The notes under the pieces were generated by a model. It was not told where the DNA came from. It saw only the letters and a list, made by a program, of their open reading frames with translations, and ran no database searches. Made by a program: the position numbers and the translations under genes. A DNA stretch of 64,000 nucleotides from Crossaster papposus. Lineage: Eukaryota > Echinodermata > Asteroidea > Velatida > Solasteridae. This document shows positions 44,985-56,537 of the stretch, piece after piece; the first letter of the stretch is position 1, and each line of letters starts with the position of its first letter. The stretch spans positions 124,001-188,000 of the forward strand of contig JBAIAA010000597.1 of the NCBI GenBank assembly GCA_037893245.1, given 5' to 3'.

Positions 44985-45687
44985 TTCGAGAGTGATCCTG
45001 GACCAAACGCTGTTAGACTCTCCGCTCGCTTCGCTCTACCGAAACGATTTTGATTCAGCCCCCCGCAGGAAAATATCCTGCACACGCCTCTGTATTCTTA
45101 TGTTATTTTTTGGTTTTTTTCAACAAACAAGATTTCAATGATTATTACTTGGAAAGTACTCAATGAGTAATATTAACTTGGTGTGACCGGGGTAATTTAA
45201 TAAGCTTATTACAAATGTCTCATCACTGAATAAGCAAGATTGAATAAAGAATGATTACTTTTGAATTTACTGGTCTTTTTCTTTTTAAACATGATAGACA
45301 CCTTGCAGATAAGACGAGTCCTAATCTAATGCAAAGTCATGTCTAATGCCAGTCAAATCATTGTTGTTTGGTCAACCATGACAATAACCTCGATTACTTG
45401 GTGTTAGATGAAAGAGTACGGGATGAGGCAACTGATAGTGATTACTTTTCGAATAATGAGTATTTCAATCTTTGTTTCCTTTGTTTAAAGACACACTGTA
45501 AAGTACAGAACCAGAAATTTAAAAGAAGTGTTATGCTATTATATATTTAAAAAAAAAAGTGGCATGGATGACATTCAAGACTTATCATGATGTCACAATT
45601 ATATGGCCTTAGAATTTCCAACTGCAAATACAAATTCTTGTACGAATTGCTAATATGAATTCTTGTACATGTAATACATATTTGCAG
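44985..45687. other. 5' flank of the Penelope-like element, no gene seen
   Basis: It contains a short hairpin GCAGGAAAATATCCTGC near 45066-45082 and AT-rich DNA. An open frame at 45368-45550 has no supporting motif. Confidence 0.4.
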
Positions 45688-45957
45688 GTACTGTTGAGGA
45701 AAATGGATCAAGATACAGGTCTGCACCCAGTACAGTTACAGCAAGTTCCTGCTTCCGATGCTTCTGGGCCATCCACCAGCGCTGCAAATCCATCCATTAC
45801 TCAAGTTTGTGACATCTGCTGTGACAGGCACAAACAGTGTTTTTTCATTCCTTGTGGGCACACGTTCTGTGCAGTTTGTGCAAGTACCGTGGAGATGAAT
45901 GATGGCCCTTGCCCATTTTGCAAGCTACTGATCACTAAAATCGGCTATTTCCGTTAG
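45688..45957 (+). CDS. RING-finger protein, C-terminal exon
   Basis: After an acceptor (atttgcag, ending 45687) the frame encodes about 89 residues. They end in a C3HC4 RING: CDICC (C-x2-C), PCGHTFCAVC (C-x-H-x2-C-x2-C) and CPFC (C-x2-C), followed by the terminal KLLITKIGYFR. RING domains bind E2 enzymes, so this is likely the C-terminus of an E3 ubiquitin ligase. The layout resembles C-terminal RINGs of IAP- or MEX3-like proteins, but the rest of the gene was not found upstream. The Penelope-like element may have separated or replaced the other exons. It could instead be a retained fragment or a transposon-encoded RING protein. Confidence 0.6.
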   Translation, partial: VLLRKMDQDTGLHPVQLQQVPASDASGPSTSAANPSITQVCDICCDRHKQCFFIPCGHTFCAVCASTVEMNDGPCPFCKLLITKIGYFR

Positions 45958-46830
45958 GCCCTTGCATTTCATCAGTGTGGCTTTCATGCATTATATAGTG
46001 CAGACAGCAATCGATAGATACCACTGGGGTTTAAGCAACAAAATTTAACATTTTTGTGTGAATGAAGAAAATGACCAATATGAAAAAATTAAAAGTGTCA
46101 TCAACTATATGGATTTTATATTTTTGCCAGTTGAAGGAACATGTACCTGCATATTGACTTGGAACATGTTTTAATATTAATATACCGGGTACATTAACTT
46201 AACCTATCTGCTGTGTATCACATTTCATAAAAGAAATTCAATTTGAAATGTAATTTTGCCAGTTCACCAATCACCAAACCTCAATATTGCTGTTCTTCTT
46301 CAACTAGAGATATTGTTTGATATATTCTACAGAAATTGTGATTTGTGCTGCAAATTTCTTAGCTCTATGTCATATGTGACCCACTCCACAATAATGGGTA
46401 TTATGCCACAAAACAGTGAAATTGAGTTATATACATGGTTGGAAAGCCCATAGCATAAGCTTTCATTTGGTATATAATAGAGCTCCATAGCCCCTCCCGT
46501 TCTGGATATATGACATGTTTACATACTGATTACTTCCTTGGAGTTCAAATTACACAACTGAGAAAACAGGCTTTGAAAAAGCCGGCTCTATTGTAGTACA
46601 ACAGAACGATGCACATAAAATTGTATTTTTGTTCTACTTTATTCTTCAAAATCAACATTTCTGTGAATGAAACCTGAAACTGTAGGTATTAAAGATGTCA
46701 TTCATGACAAAAAATGTAAATCACATTTTGATGAAATGTTTACCCTCTCAACTTTGAGAAGGCCATTACATGATAATGCACAGCGCGACTTAATACCCTT
46801 TATTGCAGAGCCGGTCACATATACTAATTA
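45958..46830. other. 3' flank, AT-rich, no gene seen
   Basis: Short frames only, with no motif recognised. Confidence 0.4.
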
Positions 46831-47044
46831 ACCAGTTCGGTATCTCGGTGTAGTTCATGTCAAAGGTTATTCGGAATTTATTGCTTATGCAATGAGACGC
46901 GATACTTCGCAGACGCCCATTCATTGCAATTAACGTGTGCGCGTCGGGCAACCACCTTTTGCGTTCATACGCGCACATGCTAGTTATCGAATGACCCGCG
47001 ACTCGTATCAATGTGCACATCTGCAGTTGAAATACCGAACTGGC
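46831..47044. mobile_element. 214-bp MITE with TTA target duplication
   Basis: The ends ACCAGTTCGGTATCTC and, inverted, GCCAGTTCGGTATTTC are flanked by TTA at 46828-46830 and 47045-47047. A TTA target fits PIF/Harbinger mobilisation. No coding capacity. Confidence 0.65.
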
Positions 47045-48348
47045 TTATTGTGCAAGACCCGTAATTATTTGAACAGTGTTTGAATGTTCAGACTTTGCAG
47101 TTTATGGTTCTGATAATTTTTAAGATCACTGTTTGAATCATCGTCCTTATAGTGTGGGCTCTGTGGAATTAGTGACAGCGCGCGTATTCCGTCATACATG
47201 TATAACATAATACCCTGTTTGTGAGCCCGAGCTGCAGAAGTTTTCTTGCGTGCCATGACTTGTTTGTAACCATAAAATATACATGTAGCTAGAACCTGCA
47301 TAACGCCTTAGCAGCAATGTATGACCCGTACATAGTGGTCGTACAGGGCACTTTTGCCACAAGGCAGTGTTGGTGACCATACTTTTGAAGTTGGACTAGT
47401 AGGCCTACATTGTACCGAGAACTCCTTTGAAAGACTTATTTTACGCATGACTGAATATAAGAAATCTGTACCGATGTGGTCATGCTCGGACCAATGATGA
47501 CTGAATCAAATAACAGATTTGGGAGACGAGCGAAGTGGCCTTTTTTAATCAACCTGCGTAATACTACAGCAAGTGTTTACATAGCGTTATTACCATTTTA
47601 ACAAAAGCTGCCTCGTTTTTGCAGCAAGGTGATTTGTCTTGTCAAATGGAGGCTTCAAGGTCATTTCAATGTTGATATAAAATTTAACAATTTTTTTTGA
47701 AGTTGCTTGTTCAGTTGTATAGGAGTGATCGTGATGACACGCACACTGGCACGACAGATCAGTGTCATTATTGTTGAAGAAAGATTTGTAATACTATAGG
47801 AGTGTTTCTACTTTTCTATTGACGCACACTGGGTAACGCACAATGGACAATTTTTTGTTTTAACGTTTTTATTTTGTGCATCAAAAACAGTTATGCTGGA
47901 AAATACTTATGATGAATTCAGAGTCATATCTCTTCAGAAAAAAAAGGGGGAAATCCTAGACAAATTGATAGAAAATGACACAGATTGGACCCTTGCACCA
48001 TTTTATTGGGACTTACGGCCCTCATACATCGTCATTTTCGGGTGAAAATTGGTCTGTAGCAAAAAGTCATGGCATAGTGCAGTGGGGACCACCTCTCAAC
48101 CCCAAAATGAAAGACAACTTTGGACAAAAATTAATGAGACTTTGCGGTGCAAACTGGAATTTGTTTTCATACAATTTCAAAACTTTGTACCACCACATCA
48201 ACTGGAATAGCAGGAAAATAATCACTCTGCCCATAAAGAATCTTTATACCATCTAACCTGATCCCGAATCCTCAACTTTAGAGCCCCGGGCGACGGACCC
48301 GATTACAGCTTAGGTCTACAGTTAAGCACATTCGAAAATTTCACCTGA
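47045..48348. other. Intergenic, no gene recognised
   Basis: Short frames without motifs. The right edge probably includes 3' sequence of the integrase-like relic on the minus strand. Confidence 0.4.
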
Positions 48349-49563
48349 TTACCCTAACTCAAACAATTCCAGAAAGAAACAGAACAAAGCAAGTCCCTCT
48401 GCTTGCGAACTTGGTAATGAATACTGACTAATATCCCCAATTAGTTGAGTCAATTGTGCTTCGAAGAAGGGAGAGCGGCCAGGCTTAGGCAGAGGTTCAC
48501 AGTACCGTGATTTTACACGGCGTAGCTCTGCTGACGAGAATTGCAATGGCATTCTGTAATCTCTCGTGCCATAAACCTCCGGTTTATAAGAACATCTGGC
48601 TTCCCATGTGGGCATTCGACATTAGTTTGGTGACGAATCCAAAATTTTACGTTGTATCAAGGCACAAAATGACAACCTAGCACGTTCAATGTGGAGCTCA
48701 TTGGAAGTGTCAAATAATCCACAGTCTCTTAAATCTTTAAAAAAAAAAAATCCATGAATGTGCACTCAATCTTTTCAAAGTAGACCGCCATGCTTATATG
48801 CGCCTATTGGCTGTGGATTTGCCGTACATGAAACTTAGTTCTCCGTCAGCGTGATGCAGACTTGGGGCTCTCTGAATGTCCCTTATCAGTGAGTTTTCAG
48901 TCCCTCTATCTGCCCGGACTATTTTGGGAACTCCTTGGATCCTTTCTATAAGTTCCAAATATGCAATAAAATAAGAAACAAATATGCAATACATTTTGGA
49001 TTCTTGTTGGTAGGCCCAACTTTTATCCACAAAATTCTTCTCGAAAATCCATCAATTGCAGTATTTACACTTATCCCGAAAGGCTTAAGTTTATCAAAAC
49101 CATCTACATTGATAAGGTAGTTGGGACCTTTTGAAATGTAACGTCTTCGTCGAAAGCGTTGATTTGTTCGCAACCGCACACCCTCGGGATCCAGAACCTC
49201 TAACAGCTGCCTAACAGTGTGCTGTGATACCCGCAAATTGTAGCGAGTAGTCAATTTTCGCCACATGAAGCGGTATCCTAGAGAATCGAAAGTTTCATTG
49301 AGAAGAGCAACCATGATTTCAATGACATCTTCAAGATTTGATTCTTCCCGACGACGCAGACCAAGTTGTCTTAATAACCTACGCAAATGACGCAGACTGA
49401 TGAAGACCTGATGTCGCAAAAGAAGAAATCCGATGATTTCATGAGCACTTGTGTTACCTGGCAACAAAGTAATATGCGATAAGATCCTCCCGTGAAACAC
49501 CAGTATAGCCATCGATTTCCGCTGCAGTGTATGGTACATTTGGTGCTGAAACAGCTGGAACAA
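48349..49563 (-). pseudogene. Integrase-type (rve-like DDE) transposase, decayed
   Basis: Minus strand, in order: LRRLLRQLGLRRRE and the GYRFMWRKLTTRYNLRVSQHTVR N-terminal helices. Then come RRRRYISKGPNYLINVDGFDKLKPFG with the first catalytic Asp, and AIDGFSRRILWIKV. After a frameshift, KIVRADRGTENSLIRDIQR has the second Asp and FMYGKSTANRRI follows. Where related proteins continue IEAWW, the codon for the catalytic Glu is TAA here. FFKDLRDCGLFD and VYGTRDYRMPLQFS follow in another frame. This type of integrase-core protein is multicopy in cnidarians, fish and invertebrates. I cannot assign its superfamily (Ginger- or IS3EU-like) with certainty. Confidence 0.75.
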
Positions 49564-50765
49564 TCACCCACAATACACATGCCTGAAAACAAATGAACAA
49601 TTATCAGGGTCAGAAAATTACAAGAAAAAAACCAAACATATTTGTTTCGCTGCCAACAGGCGGTGGCATATTTCGGCTATAGTGGGGCCGGGCATAGGGA
49701 TAACAAAAAATTACCCAGTTTAGAGGGAATTTGAAATGAGGGGAATTAAGCTCTTGTATTATAATTATGGTACGTGTGTGTACGTGTTTCTAAATTCGGT
49801 ACCCTGTGGAGACCTGAACACAATAGGGACAATGTGAGTCAAAAGGTCTCCACGGGGTATATTTCTCTACATCAATAGGTCTCCAAAAAGTTTTTCCGAA
49901 ATAGATTCATGGATTTTACTCAAAATATAGGGTGTGTTTGGGTTAGGGTTAGGTTTTGGGTTAGGGTAGGGTCCAAATTTCAACCCAGGAAATTAGCCGT
50001 GGTTGAAATAGGAGCATTTGGAAGATAATCCTTTACAGTCCACACATTTTGTAAGCGAGAAAAAGCTATCTCCACAAAGATACATATTTGAGGAAATTTC
50101 TGTGTTAGGGGGGTGCAGGGGGACCAGACGACATTAATAGGACATGATAAGAGATGGTGAACAAAGGGGGCGATTTGACAAATCTATTTAATTTTGTCAG
50201 TTTGTAGGCTACTTCAAAATTAAATTAAAGTCTACACATCAACACATCAAGGAATATGCACATTTATTTGGGACCAAAGGGAGTTGTTACTCTAATTTCT
50301 ATAACATTTTGATGACATTGGTCTGGGTATGCATGCATGTTTCATGATTTGGCCTACACAGAGAAACAAAGGAACAGGATTACAACTCACCAATAATATA
50401 CTCCACATGGTTGATCCTCTTGCAATGTGTCTGTTGGCGTTGCTTTTAACTTGGAATATCCAAACAATTTAGGGTATAATATCTAAACACATGAACAATA
50501 ATGTGCGGAACCGGCGGAGGACCTAGATGGGGACTGGTCTTATTATCCCAGGACTCCAACCAACTCTTATTATCCAACAAATATATTTATTAGCCTCGCG
50601 CAAGGATGAGCGGCTATCCAGACGCAAGGGGGGACAATTAACGAACGGGGGACAATTAACGAACGGCGGACTTAACCTAGGGGCAGCTCGTTTGGTGGAA
50701 ATATACCACCGTTTTATGACTGAGTGTTTAACTTGGTGTAATAGCAGAACACTAAATAATTAGTC
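49564..50765. other. Intergenic, no gene recognised
   Basis: It contains a short TTAGGGTTAGG-like stretch at about 49943-49970 (GGTTAGGGTTAGGTTTTGGG). This is too short to be a telomeric array. Confidence 0.4.
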
Positions 50766-51400
50766 CTAATAAACCTCACAATGCAAATAAACCTCACAGT
50801 GACAAGTATTCCAAAGACGATCAATAATTGGTCTTATTCTCTTCCTGATTCAAGAGTAATGAACTTTACATACAAAAAATAATACACAATGAACCTCACG
50901 TGGCTCAGTAAGCCTCACCTGGCCCAGTAAGCCTCATTGATAATATTTATAATTATAACAAGAGTCAAGTGTAACTCCTATAAATGACTTGGCTTCTAAT
51001 AACCCTCCCGTGTTAAACTGCACCACTTGATGAGAATAATCAGGCTTTTATACAATATACAAGTTAAATGTGATGGGGCATACACATCTAACAGTTAATA
51101 CAATTATAATACTTACGAGTAAAGACGAAATATAACAGGATGATGAAATTCTTAAGACTAAGGGATAATTACATATGCACGAATTAATCCTCACTACCAG
51201 TTTAGTATACTTCAACCAGGTTCAGCTCACTGGCTATACCTCGGAGTGAGGGGTAATTATATGCACAAATTAATCCTCACCACCAGTTTAGTATGCCTCA
51301 CTGGAACTACAATAACCCTCACTTGTTGTTGCAAGTAGCCCGGGGTAATTAACACGTTATGGGTCGAACTACCAGAGAATTACAGTAAGCCTCGGGTCAC
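50766..51400. repeat. Region dense in AACCTCAC/AGCCTCAC motifs
   Basis: AAACCTCAC, GAACCTCAC, AAGCCTCAC and variants recur about nine times with irregular spacing. Similar motifs reappear, partly inverted, at 53785-54060 beyond the non-LTR copy, so both may be parts of one element that the non-LTR copy interrupted. Confidence 0.45.
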
Positions 51401-51827
51401 TGAAAACGCCTCTTTGCGCCATTAACTAGATTCACGTGACATACGTAGATTATCGACTAGCAGGATCTGTAGTGATGACTAACTCTGTGGGCTAAAGGAA
51501 ACTGAAAGAATCGATACTACAAACGAATGTTAGCAGGCCAAGAAAATTGCGTATTATTATAGACAATACAGGTAGTTAGTGGGGCAGGAAATTGGTGATG
51601 ATCCCCTGGACACAAAGTCGCTGGTGTGGATTTCCACTGGTATCCCTGTAAGACCGGACCGTGTCCCTTGCAATTTAAGGGCCCGGGCCCCGCCGGTTTA
51701 GATTCGCAGGTCCGCCACGCCTCCAGGGTGAAGAAGAGCTAAACTAAGTGTCCAGTCGACCATTCACAACTCCCCATCCCAAAAAACTAGCGCAATATAC
51801 AGAAAATCGCTGAGGTGTATCAAAGGA

Positions 51828-53400
51828 TTAAATATTCACATTACAGTTATGGACATATTTGATGATATGGTAGCTGTTTTGCTTAGGCCCAAGAAGTTGT
51901 TGAAGAGTCAGTTGTGTGTTATTGAGGATGTCGAGAGATTTCATGAGGATATTCCTCTGTGAGTTGTATTTATGGCAATTCAGGAGGAAGTGTTTGACGT
52001 CATCTGTGCATAAGCAAGTTTCACAAAGTCCATTAGGATGTTTACCAATTTTATGAAGAAAGTTGTTTAAACCTTTACATGTGCCGAGTCGTAGTCTGTG
52101 TAGAATTACTTCTTGGGAGCGTTTCATTCCCCATTTTGAGAAAGTGAATGAGGCCTCGTATTTCATGTCATTTGCCAGGTTAGTTTTGGGAATAGTTTCA
52201 GCCCATTTTTTCTTAATTTGTTATTTGAGGATATGCTTGATTTCACTGTCTAATAAAGGGATACAGTGGTCGATGTTATTTTTGTGAGTGGCTGACTTGG
52301 CAATTTGATCTGCTATTTCGTTTCCATGTATACCACAGTGGCTAGGGATCCATTAAAAGTTGACAATATTGCCTTGGTAGCGGATGTTGTCAATGGTGTG
52401 GCGAATATCGCAGACAATTTTATGTTGGGGAAAAGGTTTGGAAATAGCCTGGATGGCACTCAAACAATCACTAAAAATGCAGGTATGAAGAGGCTTGACT
52501 TCTTCGATCCATTCTACTGCAAGAAGTATAGCAAACAATTCTGCAGTGAAGATAGAGACTTCATTGTTGAGGCGGGTAGCTTTAGTATATTTAAGTTGGG
52601 GAATGTATACTCCACATCCAACCGTGTCTAGGGTGGGACTTCGGGATCCATCAGTGTAAATGTGAAGAGAGTTCATCCAAGTTGTATTGATAATCTCGGC
52701 ACTGATATTTCTTTTTTTCACAGCTGTTTGTAGCATTTGCCACTCGAGAGATGATCTCAGTGGAGACAGAGGGTTTGCTGTAATGCCAGAAAGGATGGGG
52801 GTCATTTAGAGGGAAGACTGCATAGGGGTAGTGTGATACCCTGGCTTCAAAGGGGGTTTTGTGAGCTGTGGATGACCATTTATCAGCAAAATAATGTTTT
52901 TGCCAGTTATCAGAATTTATATATTCATTTGGGTGAGTATTGTGGGTATTTATTTTAACTCCATATAAATTGCAAAGTAATTGACGACGTAGTTCTAGAG
53001 GAGGGTCACCACATTCAGTCTGTAGCCTATATAGGGGTGAGCTGTGTATAGCCCCTGTACATATTTTTAAAGCTTGGTACTGGATACTATCTAATTTTCG
53101 TTTGATTGTAGAGGACGCCGAGTCGAAGGCTTCGCATCCATATTCAAGGATAGGTTTTATAAGAGCAGTATAGAGCTGATGAAGCGTTTTACAATCAGCC
53201 CCCAAGAAATACCAGTGATACATCGAAGAATATTAAGTCTCTTTTTGCATTTAGTAATGACACTGTCAATGTGTTCTTTCCATGTTAGTTTGCTATCGAA
53301 AATAACTCCCAGGAATTTGGCTGAGGGGCATATTTGCACTTTAATGTTTTGAATGTCCAAAGAAATGTTGGCCTGTTTTTTATTGGTGAACAGAACCGCA
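51828..53400 (-). pseudogene. 5'-truncated non-LTR retrotransposon with RNase H (I-like)
   Basis: The minus strand starts inside the RT C-terminal region with FLGVIFDSKLTWKEHI. ALIKPILEYGCEAFDSAS and the PPLELRRQLL helix follow. After a frameshift there is an RNase H domain: HIYTDGSRSP (first Asp), FTAELFAILLAVEW (Glu), FSDCLSAIQAI (Asp), and WIPSHCGIHGNEIAD with the last acidic residue after a stop. A terminal Cys/His cluster, CETCLCTDDVKHFLLNC, ends the frame at 51828. RT followed by RNase H and a Cys-rich tail is typical of the I superfamily. Several frameshifts and the truncated 5' end make it inactive. Confidence 0.8.
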
Positions 53401-54437
53401 GTAGTTACCTCGCGGAGTTCACGGAATTCACGTATTTATACTCTCATTGACTTGTTACTGCTACCACGGCATCCAGACCGCAACTGAGTAAAGCCCCAAG
53501 CCGGCCGCGCACAAGTAGCGAAATGTGCTACGGTGATTGGTCGCTGGGCACTGCTGCATTATTCATGCACCGGATGTATGCATTAAACATCAGCTCATAT
53601 TATTTATAGATCAACTAGACTCGAACACGAGTCGGTGTATACGAATACACATACCCTGTTTCGTCACACAGGCCCCAGCTAAGCTTGGTTCGTCCAGGAC
53701 CAAATAGCTTAATTAAAATCTTGAGAAACAGGGGTGAATATTAAATTTATACAACTATAACTGTATCGCCTAAAATTCTTATCAAAACAAATACTGCGTG
53801 AGGTTTACCCACACGACTGTCGCGCGAGGCTCAATGATAAACCTCACGCATGTGTACAAGTGAATCAAACTTTATACATGATAATCGCCCTCACACTGAT
53901 GATGTCCACTTATTTTATTCATTTAAACACTTGTAACAACTGAGGTTTACTATGCCTCACGTCCAACAATACAAACATTATGCAAGTCATATAATCCTCA
54001 CACTCCTGTGAGGTCTACTATGCCAAATTTATACATAACGAGTGTGAGGTATATTGCAACTCGCGGTTCTATTCACACCAGTAACAATGGATTCAACTTT
54101 AACAAGTAAACTGACAGTAAGGTGCCTAGTTACCCGCATCAAGACGATTTTATACAAATTTACAAAGCTGCCACCACCATTGTGGCTACACAATTTAAAA
54201 TTAAAAAAAATTAAAAAATCAAGGTCTTTGGCTTTTTTTCATGCATTCTTTTTCTAGGAAACCGTAAACTTTAACTGTGGAAAAATATATATGTTATAAC
54301 ATTTAGAATAACAAGACAAATATATGATTTGTTTTTGTTAAATTACAATATGACTATATACACATTTTCACGTACAAACGATTTTAGCGTGATGGTTGAT
54401 TTCAAGTAATTTATGTGATCTGCAACTGGCTCGAAGA
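53401..54437. other. Intergenic with CTCAC motif cluster
   Basis: 53785-54060 holds GTGAGGTTTAC, AAACCTCACGC, GAGGTTTACTATGCCTCAC and CTCACACTCCTGTGAGGTCT, several forming short palindromes. No gene. Confidence 0.4.
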
Positions 54438-55193
54438 CTAGTGAATGAAGTAATCATCTGCGTTCACCGGTTTTTGGAACTTGTTCCGAGTCTCCTCCTC
54501 CTTCACCAAGGCTCCGTCGATGAAGGTGGTGCGGACGATCTTCTCTGTAACGACCGCCATCTTCATCCGCTTCGGCCGAGGCGGTCCGTCTCCAGTCGGA
54601 GGGGGCTCATCTTCGAACGGAGGCGTTACCTTCTCAGTCGGCAGCTCATCTCCATGAGGAGGTACTTCTGGACTCAGGGCGGGAGACATGGTTGGAGTGT
54701 CATCACTTCTTCCAGCCATCAGTCGGATGAAGGAGCGTGGCTTTCCGCCCAGGCGTGCCGGAGACGGGTTTCCCCTAACTGGCGAGATTCCTCTCAGTGG
54801 TGAGATTCCTCTCAATAGTGAGATTGGCGTGGGCGATAGATATATCACTGCATCCCTAGACGGTCTCTCCGGGGCCCTACTCATCGTCGCTGCTGGCGCC
54901 TTAGGGTCAGGCTCGAGTCCCCATCTCCCGGACAGCAACCTTTGGTCGATAGAGACTTGCATCGAGATGCCCCCACGTCGATTGACGACCTTTTTCTTCA
55001 CCTCGCGGTATCCATCCTCGTCAGACGGATGGCAGGCCCGATAATGCCTGCGTAGGTTGTCCCGCCTCTTGTCGCGATAGTTGCAATGACTACAACACAA
55101 GAACATGGGCGGACCGTGCATCAGTTGCTGATGCTTCCAGAGAGCTTGCTTAGTCGTAAAGGTTGCTGGACACTGGAAACAGTGGATAACCAT
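54438..55193 (-). CDS. Intronless two-finger C2H2 protein, 251 aa
   Basis: A complete frame on the minus strand starts with MVIHCFQCPATFTTKQALWK. Two C2H2 fingers occupy residues about 5-27 (C-x2-C...H-x4-H) and 33-54 (CSHCNYRDKRRDNLRRHYRACH). A Lys/Arg stretch follows, then a Pro/Arg/Ser-rich region with three near-repeats (ISLLRG, ISPLRG, ISPVRG). A basic RPKRMKM motif (a possible nuclear localisation signal) precedes an acidic tail. GC content is clearly higher than in the flanking DNA and there is no intron, so it may be a young retrocopy, a transposon-derived gene or a recently gained gene. It would be expected to bind nucleic acid. No family is assigned. Confidence 0.65.
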   Translation of the reverse strand: MVIHCFQCPATFTTKQALWKHQQLMHGPPMFLCCSHCNYRDKRRDNLRRHYRACHPSDEDGYREVKKKVVNRRGGISMQVSIDQRLLSGRWGLEPDPKAPAATMSRAPERPSRDAVIYLSPTPISLLRGISPLRGISPVRGNPSPARLGGKPRSFIRLMAGRSDDTPTMSPALSPEVPPHGDELPTEKVTPPFEDEPPPTGDGPPRPKRMKMAVVTEKIVRTTFIDGALVKEEETRNKFQKPVNADDYFIH

Positions 55194-55363
55194 CGATAAC
55201 CTGGCAAACCGGCAACCACAACAACAATTTTTGGTTAGTAACAGTTCGGTGAAATGACTAACCTAATCCCGATACTAACTGGGAGCGAACGCTTTCTCTG
55301 AGGATACCTCTTAGAAGTCTCCTTATCTCTACTCACTACTTCTGGTTCCCTCACCAATTCCTA

Positions 55364-55483
55364 TATTTACCACATAGATTCCTGTGGTTTTTTGGGACAT
55401 TACCACAGGCCCTGTGGTAAATGTCCCAAAAAACCACAGGAATCTATGTGGTAAATATCCTGTGGTATTAAATACCACAGGAC
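55364..55483. repeat. Near-perfect 93-bp hairpin plus 25-bp palindrome
   Basis: 55364-55409 and 55411-55457 are inverted copies (ATTTACCACATAGATTCCTG and onward) with a one-base indel and essentially no loop. Immediately after, TCCTGTGGTATTAAATACCA and CAGGA form a second palindrome. It sits about 170 bp upstream of the C2H2 gene's start. Confidence 0.85.
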
Positions 55484-55602
55484 ATTTTCGTAAGGGAAGT
55501 ATCCGCAGCGGGAGAGTCTCAGCTTGTGGCTCAACCAGCGACCGGGCTAGTAGTAAGCCTCGCTGAGCCAACTCGCCACCACCTTCTACAGGCTTAATGA
55601 TT

Positions 55603-56294
55603 GCCGGTGTGAAAGGTAATTCTGTCCCCCCTGGTAAATGTGTCCTCCCGGACAGACTTACCAGGCCGTGACCCGGTAAATCTGTCCAGGGGGGAAACAT
55701 TTACCTAGGTATTTCTGTCCCCCTCCAGGTAATTCTGTCTCCCTGTCCAACGTTAAACGTGTCCCCCTGGTAAATTTGTCCCGTGCAACGTCACAAGTCT
55801 AGCACCCACTAGACGCAACAACCAGTGTAGTACAGGTTCACCCCTCCATGGTGCATTATTTGTGGCAGACTGTAGGATGTGTAGAGTCCTACAAATTACA
55901 GGTGGTCAAAAGTGCTGCCTTATTTCGTGCTGGGTATCTAGAATCTGTACGCGTGCAAGAAGTCTAAAAATACTGATTACTGCCATTTTCCCTTTCGCGC
56001 AGAAACATAGATCGGTTGATTTAATTAATAAAGTTATTTGTATTTGTATTTTTGTTTTGATAAATCGATGAAGGGAAGAGAAGTCCAAATAATAAATACC
56101 ATGTGGGCTTTTCATTGAAATAACATCAAAATAACCGCTTATGTGTGAAACATTGGGGGATACAATTACCTAGAGAGGGGACAGAATAAACTGGAGGGGG
56201 ACAGAATTAACGTCTCCAGAGGGACACTTTTACCTAGGTAATTCTGTCCCCCCGGACAATTTTACCGGGGGACAGAATTACCTTCCACACCGGC
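55603..56294. mobile_element. Foldback MITE with GTAATTCTGTCCCC motifs
   Basis: The left end GCCGGTGTGAAAGGTAATTC and the inverted right end GCCGGTGTGGAAGGTAATTC match over about 38 bp. GGTAAATNTGTCC-type and GGTAATTCTGTCC phrases recur just inside both ends. The AT-rich middle carries no gene. No target duplication was resolved. Confidence 0.7.
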
Positions 56295-56537
56295 TGTCCC
56301 GATGCCTCGCGTGTGGTTGCTACCACACCAGCACCCGATTTCACTAAACTTTGCGACGCGTCGCAACTCGAGTTACGAAGAGTAACGCGTCGCATCTCGC
56401 GACGCGTCGTACGATCCATTTCACTAAAGTTACGAAGAGTTCAACGCGTCGCAAATACCTTGACAACGGCAAGTAACACGTCGTAAGTTACGAAGTGTAT
56501 TTGGGTCGTCGTAAATATATGAAAACAAAGCATAAAC
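56295..56537 (+). promoter_or_regulatory. 5' region of the Harbinger-type gene with GCGACGCGTCGC repeats
   Basis: The palindromic phrase GCGACGCGTCGC and variants (AACGCGTCGCA, CGACGCGTCGT) recur at least four times. CATTTCACTAAAGTT and GATTTCACTAAACTT each occur once. The latter resembles PIF/Harbinger terminal sequences, so the left terminus of the element may lie near 56333. Subterminal repeated motifs often bind the transposase or its Myb-like partner; this role is inferred. Confidence 0.45.

Noticed and set aside
49943-49970. Interstitial telomeric repeat (TTAGGG-like)
   Set aside because: Only two or three imperfect units; compatible with chance.
54688-55044. 118-residue plus-strand frame
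   Set aside because: Antisense to the C2H2 gene, whose own frame has recognisable fingers and is longer.
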